Notes under the pieces: generated by a model
Seen by the model: the letters and a program-made list of their open reading frames with translations, nothing else
Database searches by the model: none
What the model was told of the DNA's origin: nothing
Position numbers and translations under genes: made by a program
NCBI RefSeq assembly: GCF_012276695.1
Contig: NZ_CP038852.1
Coordinates: 1,178,001-1,242,000 of the forward strand
Reading direction: 5' to 3'
Source: Candidatus Pelagibacter giovannonii
Lineage (GTDB): Bacteria > Pseudomonadota > Alphaproteobacteria > Pelagibacterales > Pelagibacteraceae
Length of the DNA: 64,000 nt
Shown here: piece by piece, positions 22,117 through 30,630 of the stretch
Position numbering within the stretch: position 1 is the stretch's first letter
Layout of the letters: the number at the start of each line of letters is the position of its first letter

Positions 22117-23016
22117 GTGATAAATAAAAACAATGTTGCTTATGTTTTTTTATTTTTTGCAGCTTTATTTTGGTCTGGAAATTTCTTAGTTGGAAAATTT
22201 GCAAGCCAATATGAAGTACCCCCATTTTCATTAAATTTTTATAGATGGTTTTTTGCCTGGTTGATCTTGGCACCATTTACGATTCAAGAGATATTAAAAA
22301 AAAGAAATTATATTTTAGAAAATTATAAGTATTATATGATACTTGGAATAACGAGTGTCACCATATTTAATTCAATTGTCTATTATTCTCTAAATTTTAC
22401 TCAAGTGATCAGTGGAGTGTTAATGATATCAACAATACCTGTAATGATTATATTTATTTCTTCAATTTTAAAAATTGAAAAAACTAATACTTTCCAAATA
22501 TTGGGAGTTGCATGTTCTTTTATTGGAGTAATTTTAATTATAACTAAAGCTAACCTTGGAATATTATTAAATTTAGATTTTAATAAAGGCGACATAACAA
22601 TGGTTTTTGGAATGTTATCATGGGCTACTTATTCAGCATTATTAAAGAAAAAAAAACATGAACTATCACAATTAACATTATTAGAAGTTGTAATTTCTTT
22701 TGGTTTTATTTTTTTGATACCAATTTATTTTATAGAGTATCAAATAGGCTATAGAATTGTTCTTAATCAAAATTTTTATATGATTTTGTTTTATGTAGTT
22801 TTGTTTCCAGGCCTTATTTCTTTTATTTTTTGGATAAAAGGAGTCGCTTTAATTGGTGCAAACAGAGCAGGTGTCTTCTTACATATGATGCCTATTTTAA
22901 GTGCAATTATGGCCATGATTATTTTTAATGAAAAATTTATGTTTTATCATATGTTGGGTGCAATATTTATTTTAACTGGAATTCTTTTATCAAATAGAAA
23001 GATTAAAAATGCTTAA
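22117..23016 (+). CDS. EamA/DMT-family transporter (ten-helix metabolite exporter)
   Basis: This 299-residue hydrophobic protein has the two-EamA-repeat layout. The first repeat begins AALFWSGNFLVGKFA and the second includes GMLSWATYSALLKKK; LIGANRAGVFLHMMPILSA is typical of the C-terminal half. The likely start is the GTG that directly follows the stop of the upstream dehydrogenase (TAAGTG). Family members move small metabolites, often outward, but the cargo is unknown. The end overlaps the next gene by eight bases. Confidence 0.88.
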   Translation: MINKNNVAYVFLFFAALFWSGNFLVGKFASQYEVPPFSLNFYRWFFAWLILAPFTIQEILKKRNYILENYKYYMILGITSVTIFNSIVYYSLNFTQVISGVLMISTIPVMIIFISSILKIEKTNTFQILGVACSFIGVILIITKANLGILLNLDFNKGDITMVFGMLSWATYSALLKKKKHELSQLTLLEVVISFGFIFLIPIYFIEYQIGYRIVLNQNFYMILFYVVLFPGLISFIFWIKGVALIGANRAGVFLHMMPILSAIMAMIIFNEKFMFYHMLGAIFILTGILLSNRKIKNA

Positions 23017-23962
23017 AGTTGCTATCTTAGACGATTACCAAAACGTATCTCATGAATTTGTTGATCTAAAAAAATTATCTGGAAAATACGAATTTAAGAT
23101 ATTTAGTGAACCTTTTGAAGATGAAGCAGATGCTATAGAGCAGTTAGCTGACTTTGAAGCATTATTAATAATGAGAGAGCGAACTCCTATTACTAAAAAT
23201 TTAATTGATAATTTGAATAGTCTTAAATATATCATCACAAGTGGTTCAAGAAACAAAGCTATAGACTTAACTGCTGCTAAAAAGAGAAGAATTGTAGTTT
23301 GTGGAACTGAGATTGATTTTGCTGGTACTACTGAATTAACTTGGGGTTTGATTTTAGGTTTAGCTAGAAATTTTAAAGAAGAAATAGATAATATGTATCA
23401 AGGTTATTGGCAATCAACTATTGGTTTTGAACTTAAAGGAAAGATATTAGGTTTAGTAGGATTAGGTAGAGTTGGTTCGCAAGTTGCTAAAATTGGTAAA
23501 GCTTTTGGCATGGAAGTTATGGCTTGGAGTGAAAATTTGAATTTAGATACCTGCAAAGAACTTGATGTACTTCCATGTAGTAAAGAAGACTTATTTCAAA
23601 ATTCTGATTTTATATCCATTCATGTTCAAGGTGGAGAAAGATATAAAGAGCTAATAAAACTAAAAGAGCTAGATACAATGAAAAAAACTGCTTTTTTAAT
23701 TAATACTTCTAGAGGATCAATTGTTAATGAAGATGATTTAATTATAGCACTATCAACTAATGTAATTGCTGGAGCAGGTCTTGATGTTTATGAAAAAGAA
23801 CCTTTACCAGAAGGAAACAAACTAAGATTTTTACCAAATGCACTTTTGATGCCCCATGTCGGATATGTAACAGCAGAAAATTATAGTGTGTTTTATACAC
23901 AAATGATTGAAGGTTTAGAGGCTTGTGTAAATGGTAAGCCAATTCGTATTATTGAAAAATAA
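23009..23962 (+). CDS. D-isomer-specific 2-hydroxyacid dehydrogenase
   Basis: This 317-residue enzyme has the NAD-binding motif GLVGLGRVGSQVAKIGKAFG (about 149-168), the substrate Arg in NTSRGSIVNEDDL, the catalytic Glu region GLDVYEKEPLPEG, and the His in MPHVGYVT. The family reduces 2-keto acids or oxidises D-2-hydroxy acids with NAD(P). It overlaps the exporter gene upstream, and its stop is fused to the start of the HDAC-like gene (TAATG). Coupling with an amino-acid oxidase that makes 2-keto acids is plausible. Confidence 0.9.
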   Translation: MLKVAILDDYQNVSHEFVDLKKLSGKYEFKIFSEPFEDEADAIEQLADFEALLIMRERTPITKNLIDNLNSLKYIITSGSRNKAIDLTAAKKRRIVVCGTEIDFAGTTELTWGLILGLARNFKEEIDNMYQGYWQSTIGFELKGKILGLVGLGRVGSQVAKIGKAFGMEVMAWSENLNLDTCKELDVLPCSKEDLFQNSDFISIHVQGGERYKELIKLKELDTMKKTAFLINTSRGSIVNEDDLIIALSTNVIAGAGLDVYEKEPLPEGNKLRFLPNALLMPHVGYVTAENYSVFYTQMIEGLEACVNGKPIRIIEK

Positions 23963-24855
23963 TGGAGCTACCAGTAGTCAATCATAAAGATTATGTTGCA
24001 AAAATTGGTGATGATCACAAATTTCCAATTAATAAATTTGGTGAACTTGCTAAATATTTAATAAATAAAAAAATTGTAAAAAAATTTCACAAACCTTATC
24101 CATGCTCATTTGAAACTTTAAATAGAGCTCATTCAAAAAATTATATTAATAATATAAAAAATAAAACATTAGATGAAAATGGAGTAAAAAAAATTGGCTT
24201 CCCTTTAGTTGACAGTGTGGTCCAAAGATCTTTAGTTGCAACAGGTGGAACTGTTTTAGCATCAAAACTTGCATTAAATTATGGAATTGCGTGTAACACA
24301 GCAGGTGGAAGTCATCATGCAAATTATGATGAGGGAGCTGGTTATTGTGTGTTTAATGATGTAGCAGTTGCTGCACATTATTTATTAGATAGAGGGTTAG
24401 CCAACAGAATGTTAATCGTAGATCTTGATGTTCATCAAGGAAATGGAAACTCAGAGATTTTTAAAGATAATAAGCATGTTTTTACTTTTAGTATGCATTC
24501 AAAAACTAATTATCCTGCTAAAAAATCTATTAGTGATCTAGACATCGAGCTTCAAGATAACCTTGAGGATGATGCTTATATTAAAACACTTAAATTATAT
24601 CTCAATAAATTAAATAATGAAAATTTTGACTTTGTTTTTTATATAGCTGGTGTTGATATTCATTTTAATGATCGATTAGGTAAATTAAAAATTTCTGATG
24701 AAGGAATAAAAAAAAGAGATGAATTAGTAATAGAAAATTTTTCCTCTAAAAGAATACCAATCTGTGGTGTTTTAGGTGGAGGATATAATAAAGATTTTAA
24801 TAAATTAGTTGAATTACATTCTTTATTACATCAATCATGTGCTAAATTAATTTAA
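23962..24855 (+). CDS. Histone-deacetylase-fold amidohydrolase (acetylpolyamine/acetoin-utilisation type)
   Basis: This 297-residue protein has the arginase/deacetylase fold. The His pair is at 118-119 (GGSHHANYDEG). Zinc ligands Asp156 and His158 lie in VDLDVHQGNG, and the third ligand Asp lies in AGVDIHFNDRLG. GGGYNKD is the C-terminal glycine loop. Bacterial homologues remove acetyl or other acyl groups from polyamines or small amides; there are no histones here. Its place after amino-acid and hydroxyacid dehydrogenases suggests catabolism of an acylated amine, but that is inference. Confidence 0.88.
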   Translation: MELPVVNHKDYVAKIGDDHKFPINKFGELAKYLINKKIVKKFHKPYPCSFETLNRAHSKNYINNIKNKTLDENGVKKIGFPLVDSVVQRSLVATGGTVLASKLALNYGIACNTAGGSHHANYDEGAGYCVFNDVAVAAHYLLDRGLANRMLIVDLDVHQGNGNSEIFKDNKHVFTFSMHSKTNYPAKKSISDLDIELQDNLEDDAYIKTLKLYLNKLNNENFDFVFYIAGVDIHFNDRLGKLKISDEGIKKRDELVIENFSSKRIPICGVLGGGYNKDFNKLVELHSLLHQSCAKLI

Positions 24856-24857
24856 AT

Positions 24858-25232
24858 ATGACTAAAAAAATTAACAAAGATCTTACTGCTGAACAAAAAT
24901 TAGTTTTATTTGAAGATGGAACTGAAGCCCCGGGTACTAGTGAATTAAATCATGAAAAAAGAGAAGGTAGTTATCACTGTACTAATTGTGATGAAAAGTT
25001 ATTTGACTCGAATGCTAAATATGAAAGTGGTTCAGGCTGGCCTTCATTCTATCAATCACTACCAGATGCTTTTGAAACTAAAACAGACACTCTATTAGGT
25101 TATGAGAGAGTAGAATATCATTGCAAAAAATGTGGTGGCCATCATGGTCATATCTTTGAAGATGGACCAAAGCCAACTGGTAAAAGATACTGTAATAACG
25201 GTGTTTGTTTAACTTTTAAGCCAAAATTATAA
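24858..25232 (+). CDS. msrB: Peptide-methionine (R)-S-oxide reductase MsrB
   Basis: This 124-residue enzyme reduces the R epimer of methionine sulfoxide in proteins. Two zinc CxxC pairs are visible (HCTNCDEKLF and HCKKCGGHHGHIFEDGP). The catalytic Cys is in GKRYCNNGVC, with a further cysteine five residues on. YESGSGWPSF is the substrate-binding signature. The start is two bases after the HDAC-like gene. It is convergent with grxC, 14 bases apart. Confidence 0.95.
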   Translation: MTKKINKDLTAEQKLVLFEDGTEAPGTSELNHEKREGSYHCTNCDEKLFDSNAKYESGSGWPSFYQSLPDAFETKTDTLLGYERVEYHCKKCGGHHGHIFEDGPKPTGKRYCNNGVCLTFKPKL

Positions 25233-25246
25233 TATTATTTATTAAA

Positions 25247-25501
25247 CTATTTAAGAAGTTCTTGTAGTTTATTTTCTTTTTCTAAAGCTCTAGTTTCATC
25301 GTAGCCACCAATGTGTTGATCATCAAAAAATATTTGAGGAATTGTTCTTTTACCATTAGCTTTTTTAATCATTTCATCCATTGCACCGTCAACTGTTGAA
25401 ATGTTAATTTCTTTATATTTAACGTTGTTTCTAGTTAATAATTTTTTTGCTGCATCACAAAAGGCACAAAGTGGTCCTGTATAAATTGTTACTGATTTCA
25501 T
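25247..25501 (-). CDS. grxC: Glutaredoxin 3-type thiol oxidoreductase
   Basis: This 84-residue dithiol glutaredoxin has the active site GPLCAFCDAAKKLL, with CAFC in place of the common CPYC. It also has the conserved TIPQIFFDDQHIGGYDE segment that binds glutathione. It reduces protein disulfides and mixed disulfides with glutathione. It lies three bases downstream of the DUF2805 gene on the same strand. Being convergent with msrB, it places two thiol-repair functions side by side. Confidence 0.95.
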   Translation of the reverse strand: MKSVTIYTGPLCAFCDAAKKLLTRNNVKYKEINISTVDGAMDEMIKKANGKRTIPQIFFDDQHIGGYDETRALEKENKLQELLK

Positions 25502-25504
25502 GAC

Positions 25505-25801
25505 TTATAAATAATCATTCTTTTTAATTTTACTAGTAATTTCTTTTCTTGAATACTCAAATTTTTTTTTGTGCTTAATACTTTTTTGATTAACTCTTTT
25601 TCTCCACAATCTAAAAGAAACAGGCTTTATAGATCGTCTCATAATCTTAATTACTTCACCTTCTGTTTTTCCAGTCTTTTTCTCAATTTCCTCAAAAGTG
25701 ATACGATCTGCCCAAGCAGCCCAAATGATCCAGTCAGGATCTGATATGTGGGGTTCTGGGTTTTTAACTCTAGTTATAGGGGTGTGACCTTTTTTTTTCA
25801 T
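25505..25801 (-). CDS. DUF2805/TIGR03643-family small basic protein
   Basis: This 98-residue protein has the family core WAAWADRITFEEIEKKTG, then EGEVIKIMRRSIKPVSF and RLWRKRV. The family is widespread in marine bacteria and has no established function. The helix-turn-helix-like spacing and many Arg/Lys residues suggest nucleic-acid binding, which is inference. It is followed by grxC after three bases and is divergent from a LysE exporter across a 134-base gap. Confidence 0.8.
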   Translation of the reverse strand: MKKKGHTPITRVKNPEPHISDPDWIIWAAWADRITFEEIEKKTGKTEGEVIKIMRRSIKPVSFRLWRKRVNQKSIKHKKKFEYSRKEITSKIKKNDYL

Positions 25802-25876
25802 AAATCCTCTATTTTCATTATATTTGAAAAAATTGATTAATGCATTTTATTTAGGGTCGTGGTATCTTCAATTATA

Positions 25877-25923
25877 GATAGTCCATCTTAGCCATCTTTA
25901 GCTCCCGGTTTTTTTGGACTATC
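25877..25923. repeat. Perfect 9-base inverted repeat in the divergent gap before the LysE exporter
   Basis: GATAGTCCA (25877-25885) and TGGACTATC (25915-25923) are exact reverse complements with 29 bases between them. The enclosed DNA has two near-copies of CCATCTTAGC and a T7 run. The element sits between the DUF2805 gene (minus) and the LysE gene (plus), so it could be a structured leader for either transcript or an operator. On the minus strand an eight-codon reading frame (MAKMDYL plus stop, 25895 to 25872) with GGGAG upstream overlaps it. Confidence 0.45.
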
Positions 25924-25935
25924 CTTAAACTTAAA

Positions 25936-26550
25936 ATGCTCCCCTTAAATTATTTCCTTTTTTTACAAATAATCTTATTTCTATTTATTACCCCTGGAAC
26001 ACCTAGAATTGTTATCATTTCTTATTCTATGAATTATGGAGTTCAAAAATGTATTTGGACAGCACTTGGAGACATAACTGCAAACTTTATTCAAGCAACT
26101 TTAGTAATTTTTGTTCTAGGATCTTTTTTTGTAGACAATCCAAATTTTTTAAACACTTTTAAGTGGATTGGAATTGCATATTTGCTTTATCTTGCTTATG
26201 ACATTTATAATTTAAGACCAAAAAATATAAACTCAAATAATATTTCATCAAAAAGTTTTTTTTCTTTTTTTAAAGATGGTTTCTTAGTTGCAGGAACAAG
26301 TCCTAAAGCTTGGATGTTTTTTCCATTAATCTTTCCACAATTTATTGATTTTAATTCAAATTATATTGTTCAATTTATAATTTTAATCACAACATACATA
26401 GTCTTAGATTTTTTATCTTTAATTGCTTACGCTGTACTTGCTAGAAAATTGATTGTCTGGATAAAAGCAAATCCAAAAGTTATAAATACAATTTCAGCGT
26501 GCGTGCTAATAATAATCGCGGTTATAATAGCTTTTATTCAAAAATATTAA
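25936..26550 (+). CDS. LysE/RhtB-family amino-acid exporter
   Basis: This 204-residue membrane protein has about six hydrophobic segments and the family opening FLFITPGTPRIVIISYSMNYG, a variant of the usual TPGP loop. The conserved second-half pattern is DGFLVAGTSPKAWMFF. LysE/RhtB proteins export amino acids or related solutes by exchange with the proton gradient. The cargo cannot be predicted. The inverted repeat just upstream may control it. Confidence 0.85.
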   Translation: MLPLNYFLFLQIILFLFITPGTPRIVIISYSMNYGVQKCIWTALGDITANFIQATLVIFVLGSFFVDNPNFLNTFKWIGIAYLLYLAYDIYNLRPKNINSNNISSKSFFSFFKDGFLVAGTSPKAWMFFPLIFPQFIDFNSNYIVQFIILITTYIVLDFLSLIAYAVLARKLIVWIKANPKVINTISACVLIIIAVIIAFIQKY

Positions 26551-26638
26551 GTCGCAATCTTTATTACATACTTGTTTGTTTTTTAATTTCAGAGTTAAAT
26601 AATTTCTTTAAATTTAAAACTAATAGAGGAAAATAAAA

Positions 26639-27880
26639 ATGAAAATCAGAAATATACTAATTACCTTAGTTTCTGCAATTGCTCTTTTAATTTCAGCTTC
26701 AACTATATCTTTTGCGAAGGTTGTTGGGGATAAAATTATTTTAGGTGCAGCTGTTTCATTAACTGGAAAATATTCATCTAATGGTGTTCATACTCAAAAC
26801 GGCTATAACTTAGCAGTTGAGAGAATTAACAGCATGGGTGGTGTTAAAGTTGGTGGAAAAACTTACAAGTTTGATATTATTTATTACGATGATGAGTCAA
26901 ACTCTGGAAGAGCAGCACAACTTGCAGAAAGATTAATCCAACAAGATGGTGTTCAGTTTATGCTTGGGCCTTATAGCTCAGGACTTACAAAAGCTATGGC
27001 TCCTGTAACTGAAAAATATCAAGTTCCTATGGTTGAAGCAAACGGTGCGTCTAGATCGTTATTCACTAAAGGCTACAAATATTTATTCGCAGTACTAGCT
27101 CCAGCGAACTTATATCTTGATGTAGCAATTGATCTTGCTGTTGAAAAAAATGGTGGAAAACCAGTTAAGATTGCAATGGCATTTGAACAAGATGCTTTCT
27201 CACAAGATGTGAGATTGGGTATTGTTGAAGCTGCTAAAAGAACAAAGTCAAAAATCATTATTGATGACAAGTTACCAAAAGAACTTAACGATATGGCTGC
27301 TACTTTATCTAAAGTAAAAGCTACTAATCCAGACGTTCTTGTAGTTTCAGGTCATACTAAAGGTGCTTTGACAGCTGTTAGACAAATCTCAGAGATGAAA
27401 GTCGACGTGAAAATGTTAGCAATGACTCACTGTGATGCTGCTAAATTATCTAAGCAACATGGTAAAGCTTCTGAGTACGCACTTTGTGCTTCTCAATGGC
27501 ATAAGTCTCTATCTTATACGGACAACTTTTTTAAAGATGGTATGACGTATGATGCAGACTTTACTAAAGCTTTCGGATATGCGCCGCCATACCAAGCTGC
27601 TGAGTCTTCTGCTGCTTTATTAGTTTTTAAAGATGCGTTCGAAAGAGCACAATCATTTGATACTAAAAAAGTTAGAGATGCTTTAGCTGCAACTGATATG
27701 CAAACTTTTTATGGAAACATAAAATTTGCTGCAGGTGGTCAAAACGTATCTAAGCCAATGGTACTTTTCCAAGTATCATGTAACGATGATGGTAGTAAGT
27801 GTGAAAACAAAGTTGTTGCTCCAACAAAATGGGCATCAGCTGAGTTGGTACACCCAATTCCATCTTGGTCAAAAAGATAA
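26639..27880 (+). CDS. Branched-chain amino-acid-type (LivK family) substrate-binding protein
   Basis: This 413-residue periplasmic binding protein has a signal peptide (about 1-26, ending SFAK). The type 1 binding fold is shown by ILGAAVSLTGKYSSNGV, NSMGGVKVGGK and FMLGPYSSGLTKA. It delivers an amino acid or amide to the permeases that follow (LivH, LivM, LivG, LivF). Codon choice is more G/C-ending than in its neighbours and a strong AGAGGAAAA ribosome site precedes it, both signs of high expression. A hairpin terminator separates it from the permease genes. The exact ligand is unknown. Confidence 0.92.
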   Translation: MKIRNILITLVSAIALLISASTISFAKVVGDKIILGAAVSLTGKYSSNGVHTQNGYNLAVERINSMGGVKVGGKTYKFDIIYYDDESNSGRAAQLAERLIQQDGVQFMLGPYSSGLTKAMAPVTEKYQVPMVEANGASRSLFTKGYKYLFAVLAPANLYLDVAIDLAVEKNGGKPVKIAMAFEQDAFSQDVRLGIVEAAKRTKSKIIIDDKLPKELNDMAATLSKVKATNPDVLVVSGHTKGALTAVRQISEMKVDVKMLAMTHCDAAKLSKQHGKASEYALCASQWHKSLSYTDNFFKDGMTYDADFTKAFGYAPPYQAAESSAALLVFKDAFERAQSFDTKKVRDALAATDMQTFYGNIKFAAGGQNVSKPMVLFQVSCNDDGSKCENKVVAPTKWASAELVHPIPSWSKR

Positions 27881-27894
27881 CACCTAATATGTAA

Positions 27895-27926
27895 AATGCT
27901 CCCTAGTAATAGGGGGCATTTTTTTA
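27895..27926 (+). terminator. Hairpin terminator/attenuator between binding protein and permease genes
   Basis: AATGCTCCCTA (27895-27905) pairs with TAGGGGGCATT (27910-27920), with one G-U pair and loop GTAA, followed by a T run to 27926. It lies 14 bases after the binding-protein stop and before the LivH-type gene. All five genes must form one transporter, so it probably works as a partial terminator that lowers permease and ATPase expression relative to the binding protein. Confidence 0.85.
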
Positions 27927-27944
27927 TAAACATCTAAAGAATTT

Positions 27945-28838
27945 ATGGATTTTCTAATTTTTCAAGCACCTATCTTAATGGTTCAAGCGTCAATGGATGG
28001 AATACTTCTTGGTATTTTGTTTGCATTAATTGCTTATGGAATGGCATTACAGTGGGGAGTGATGAATATAATAAATATTGCTCAAGGAGAATTAGTAATC
28101 ATGGGTGGATACATTGCATATTTCATGTACCTTTCAGGGATACATCCAGCGTTTGGGGTAATCGTATCACCAATCATTATGTATTGCGTGGGTTGGGGAA
28201 TGTATAAGCTTGTTATCAATAAAGTAGTAGACAAAGATTTGTTCACTTCAATACTTGCAACTTTTGGAATTAGTATTTTAGCTCAGCAATTAATGAATTT
28301 TGCATTTGGTGCAGACGTAGTAGTTGCTCAATCAAATTTTGGTACAACAATGTTATTTAACAACTCTGTTACACTTCCAAATGCTAAAATATTCTCAGGA
28401 GCAGTTTGTGTGATATCTGCAATTATTCTTGTCATTTATATGAAGAAATCAAAACTAGGTAGAGCAATTAGAGCAACTGCTCAAAATGCAAGAGCAGCAA
28501 AAATTTTAGGTGTTGATACTGAGAAAGTTTATGCAGCAACCTTTGGAATTAATGCAGCATTATGTGGAATAGCAGGAGCATGTATTGCAATTACATTCAC
28601 TCTCCATCCATACACTGGACTACCTTATACAGTTAGATCTTTCATGATCGTAATTATTGCTGGACTTGGAAATTTACCAGCTGTTGCAATATCAGGAATG
28701 GGACTTGGTGTATTTGAAGAATGGGCAGATTATCTGCTTGGGACAGAATTTAGAATTGCAGCAGTATTTTCGTTATTAGTCATTATATTAGTTTATAGAA
28801 GATTTAAATTAGCTCGAAAAAGAGAGTATTTAAAATAA
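27945..28838 (+). CDS. LivH-type branched-chain amino-acid ABC transporter permease
   Basis: This 297-residue permease has about eight membrane helices. The family pattern is GMALQWGVMNIINIAQGELVIMG near the N-terminus, with RAIRATAQNARAAKILGV, the cytoplasmic coupling loop, in the middle. It pairs with the LivM-type permease encoded next through a TAATG overlap. It belongs to the importer fed by the upstream binding protein and follows the attenuating hairpin. Confidence 0.9.
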   Translation: MDFLIFQAPILMVQASMDGILLGILFALIAYGMALQWGVMNIINIAQGELVIMGGYIAYFMYLSGIHPAFGVIVSPIIMYCVGWGMYKLVINKVVDKDLFTSILATFGISILAQQLMNFAFGADVVVAQSNFGTTMLFNNSVTLPNAKIFSGAVCVISAIILVIYMKKSKLGRAIRATAQNARAAKILGVDTEKVYAATFGINAALCGIAGACIAITFTLHPYTGLPYTVRSFMIVIIAGLGNLPAVAISGMGLGVFEEWADYLLGTEFRIAAVFSLLVIILVYRRFKLARKREYLK

Positions 28839-29890
28839 TGAGTAAAAATACACTCCTATACGCAGGCTTAATAATTTTTGGTTTGGCTGGAGCATTCATA
28901 TTCCCTGCTTACAAACTACAATTATCATTTTTATATATTTTAATTGTTTTAGCTATGACTTGGGATGTTCAAGGTGGACAGATGGGTTACAACACGTTCG
29001 GTAATATATTATTTTTTGGTGTTGGAATGTATGTTGCATCAAGCACTCAAATAGCAATGTTCTTTTCACTAGCAGAATGGACAGATGCAGGTGGAGAAAA
29101 AACTTTTGTTCATACTATCCCTCAATTTTTTCAAGGTTTTGGTGTTGGTATATTATTAGCAGGAATTATTCCGACAATAATTGCAGGAGTAATTGGTTAT
29201 GGGATTTTAGGTTTAAGAGGACACTACTTTGCAATTTGTACTTTAGCATTGGGAATTGCTGCTGGAGAAATTGCTGGTGGAATTGAAATAATTGGTGCAG
29301 GTCAAGGTATGACAGTTCCAGTTTGGCCAAAAGGTTTTGGATCTAATGCATCATCATCTCAGTTTTTATATTATTTGTGTCTTGCTCTTGTAGTTGTAAC
29401 TTTTGTTTCTTTGAAATGGGCATACAGCACAAGATTTGGATTAGTTTTAAATGCAATAAGAGATAATGAAGATAAAGCTGAAGCGATGGGAATTCACACA
29501 ATGAGATATAAGATTATTGGCTGGATGGTTTCAGCATTCTTTGTTGGAATTGCTGGAGGATTAATGGGACATATTAATGGTTATATTGAACCAACTGAGA
29601 TCGCATTTGCTGGACCAACATTTGGTGTGTTCATGGTTTTAATGGCAATCCTTGGTGGTAAAGGAACTTTATGGGGACCACTTGTTGGTGCAACTATATT
29701 CCACTTATTTAAAGAAGGTTTTTGGACCTACTTCTTAGGCTGGCAGTATGTTGCTCTTGGAGTTTTAATTATTGTAATTGTTGTTTATTTTCCCGAAGGT
29801 GTAATGGGATGGTTAAGAGAAAAGTATCCTGAAAGATTTGGTGAAGTTGTAGATGAAGCTGATTTAAAAGCACAGGTAGAATTAAAGTAA
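28838..29890 (+). CDS. LivM-type branched-chain amino-acid ABC transporter permease
   Basis: This 350-residue permease has the LivM signature: LAMTWDVQGGQMGYNTFGN in the first half, GLRGHYFAICTLALG, and the coupling loop LNAIRDNEDKAEAMGI. The C-terminal charged tail (EKYPERFGEVVDEADL) is longer than in E. coli LivM. Its start and stop are fused to its neighbours by TAATG, so the operon is translationally coupled. Confidence 0.9.
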   Translation: MSKNTLLYAGLIIFGLAGAFIFPAYKLQLSFLYILIVLAMTWDVQGGQMGYNTFGNILFFGVGMYVASSTQIAMFFSLAEWTDAGGEKTFVHTIPQFFQGFGVGILLAGIIPTIIAGVIGYGILGLRGHYFAICTLALGIAAGEIAGGIEIIGAGQGMTVPVWPKGFGSNASSSQFLYYLCLALVVVTFVSLKWAYSTRFGLVLNAIRDNEDKAEAMGIHTMRYKIIGWMVSAFFVGIAGGLMGHINGYIEPTEIAFAGPTFGVFMVLMAILGGKGTLWGPLVGATIFHLFKEGFWTYFLGWQYVALGVLIIVIVVYFPEGVMGWLREKYPERFGEVVDEADLKAQVELK

Positions 29891-30630
29891 TGGCCATATT
29901 AGATATATCAAATGTAAGTAAGTCTTTTGGGGGTGTTAAAGCTAATGTTGATATTTCAATGTCAGTTGATCAAGGTTCAATTGTTGGATTAATTGGTCCG
30001 AACGGATCTGGTAAAACCACTCTATTTAATTCCATTGTAGGAACTTACCCAATCGACAATGGTTCAATTAAATTTGATGGCACAGAAGTTTCAGAACTGC
30101 CAGTTCCTGTTGTTGCAAAGCTTGGACTACTTAGAACTTTTCAACAAACAAGAATTTATGGAAAATTAAACTGTATTCAAAATATGCTAATCAGTCATAA
30201 GCCAGAAAATGATGGAATATTAACAGTATTTCAAAAAATACCTTCTGATTTAACAGATAAGGCTGAAACATTATTAAAATTTGTAGGACTTCATCAAAAA
30301 AGAAAGCTTAGAGCAGGAGATCTTTCTTTTGGACAGCAAAAACTACTAGAACTTGCCATGGCACTAATGAATGAACCTAAAATGCTTTTATTAGATGAAC
30401 CAACAGCTGGGATAAACCCTACTTTAATTAATGGAATTATTGAACGTTTGATAAGTGTTAATAAAGATTATGGAATTACTTTGTTAGTTATAGAGCACAA
30501 TATGAAAGTAATTATGAATTTAGCACAAAGAGTTTTTTGTTTAGCACACGGTCAAATGTTAGCAAATGGAACTCCGGATGAAATTAAAAATGATAAGCGT
30601 GTGCTAGACGCTTACTTGGGAGCACAATAA
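29890..30630 (+). CDS. LivG-type ABC transporter ATP-binding protein
   Basis: This 246-residue ATPase has Walker A GPNGSGKTT, a degenerate signature LSFGQQKLLELA, Walker B MLLLDEPTAGINP and the switch His in LLVIEHNMKV. The TAGINP stretch after Walker B is the LivG hallmark. It energises import with the LivF-type subunit. It is joined to both neighbours by TAATG. Confidence 0.92.
   Translation: MAILDISNVSKSFGGVKANVDISMSVDQGSIVGLIGPNGSGKTTLFNSIVGTYPIDNGSIKFDGTEVSELPVPVVAKLGLLRTFQQTRIYGKLNCIQNMLISHKPENDGILTVFQKIPSDLTDKAETLLKFVGLHQKRKLRAGDLSFGQQKLLELAMALMNEPKMLLLDEPTAGINPTLINGIIERLISVNKDYGITLLVIEHNMKVIMNLAQRVFCLAHGQMLANGTPDEIKNDKRVLDAYLGAQ

Noticed and set aside
25872-25895. A SAM-II/SAM-V-type riboswitch, suggested by GCTAAA near a GGGAG site on the minus strand
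   Set aside because: The rest of the pseudoknot pattern could not be found, and the downstream DUF2805 gene has no known link to methionine or SAM.
25877-25923. The inverted repeat as a simple Rho-independent terminator
   Set aside because: It lies between divergent starts, so there is no upstream gene end to terminate, the loop is long, and the T run is inside the loop and not after the stem.
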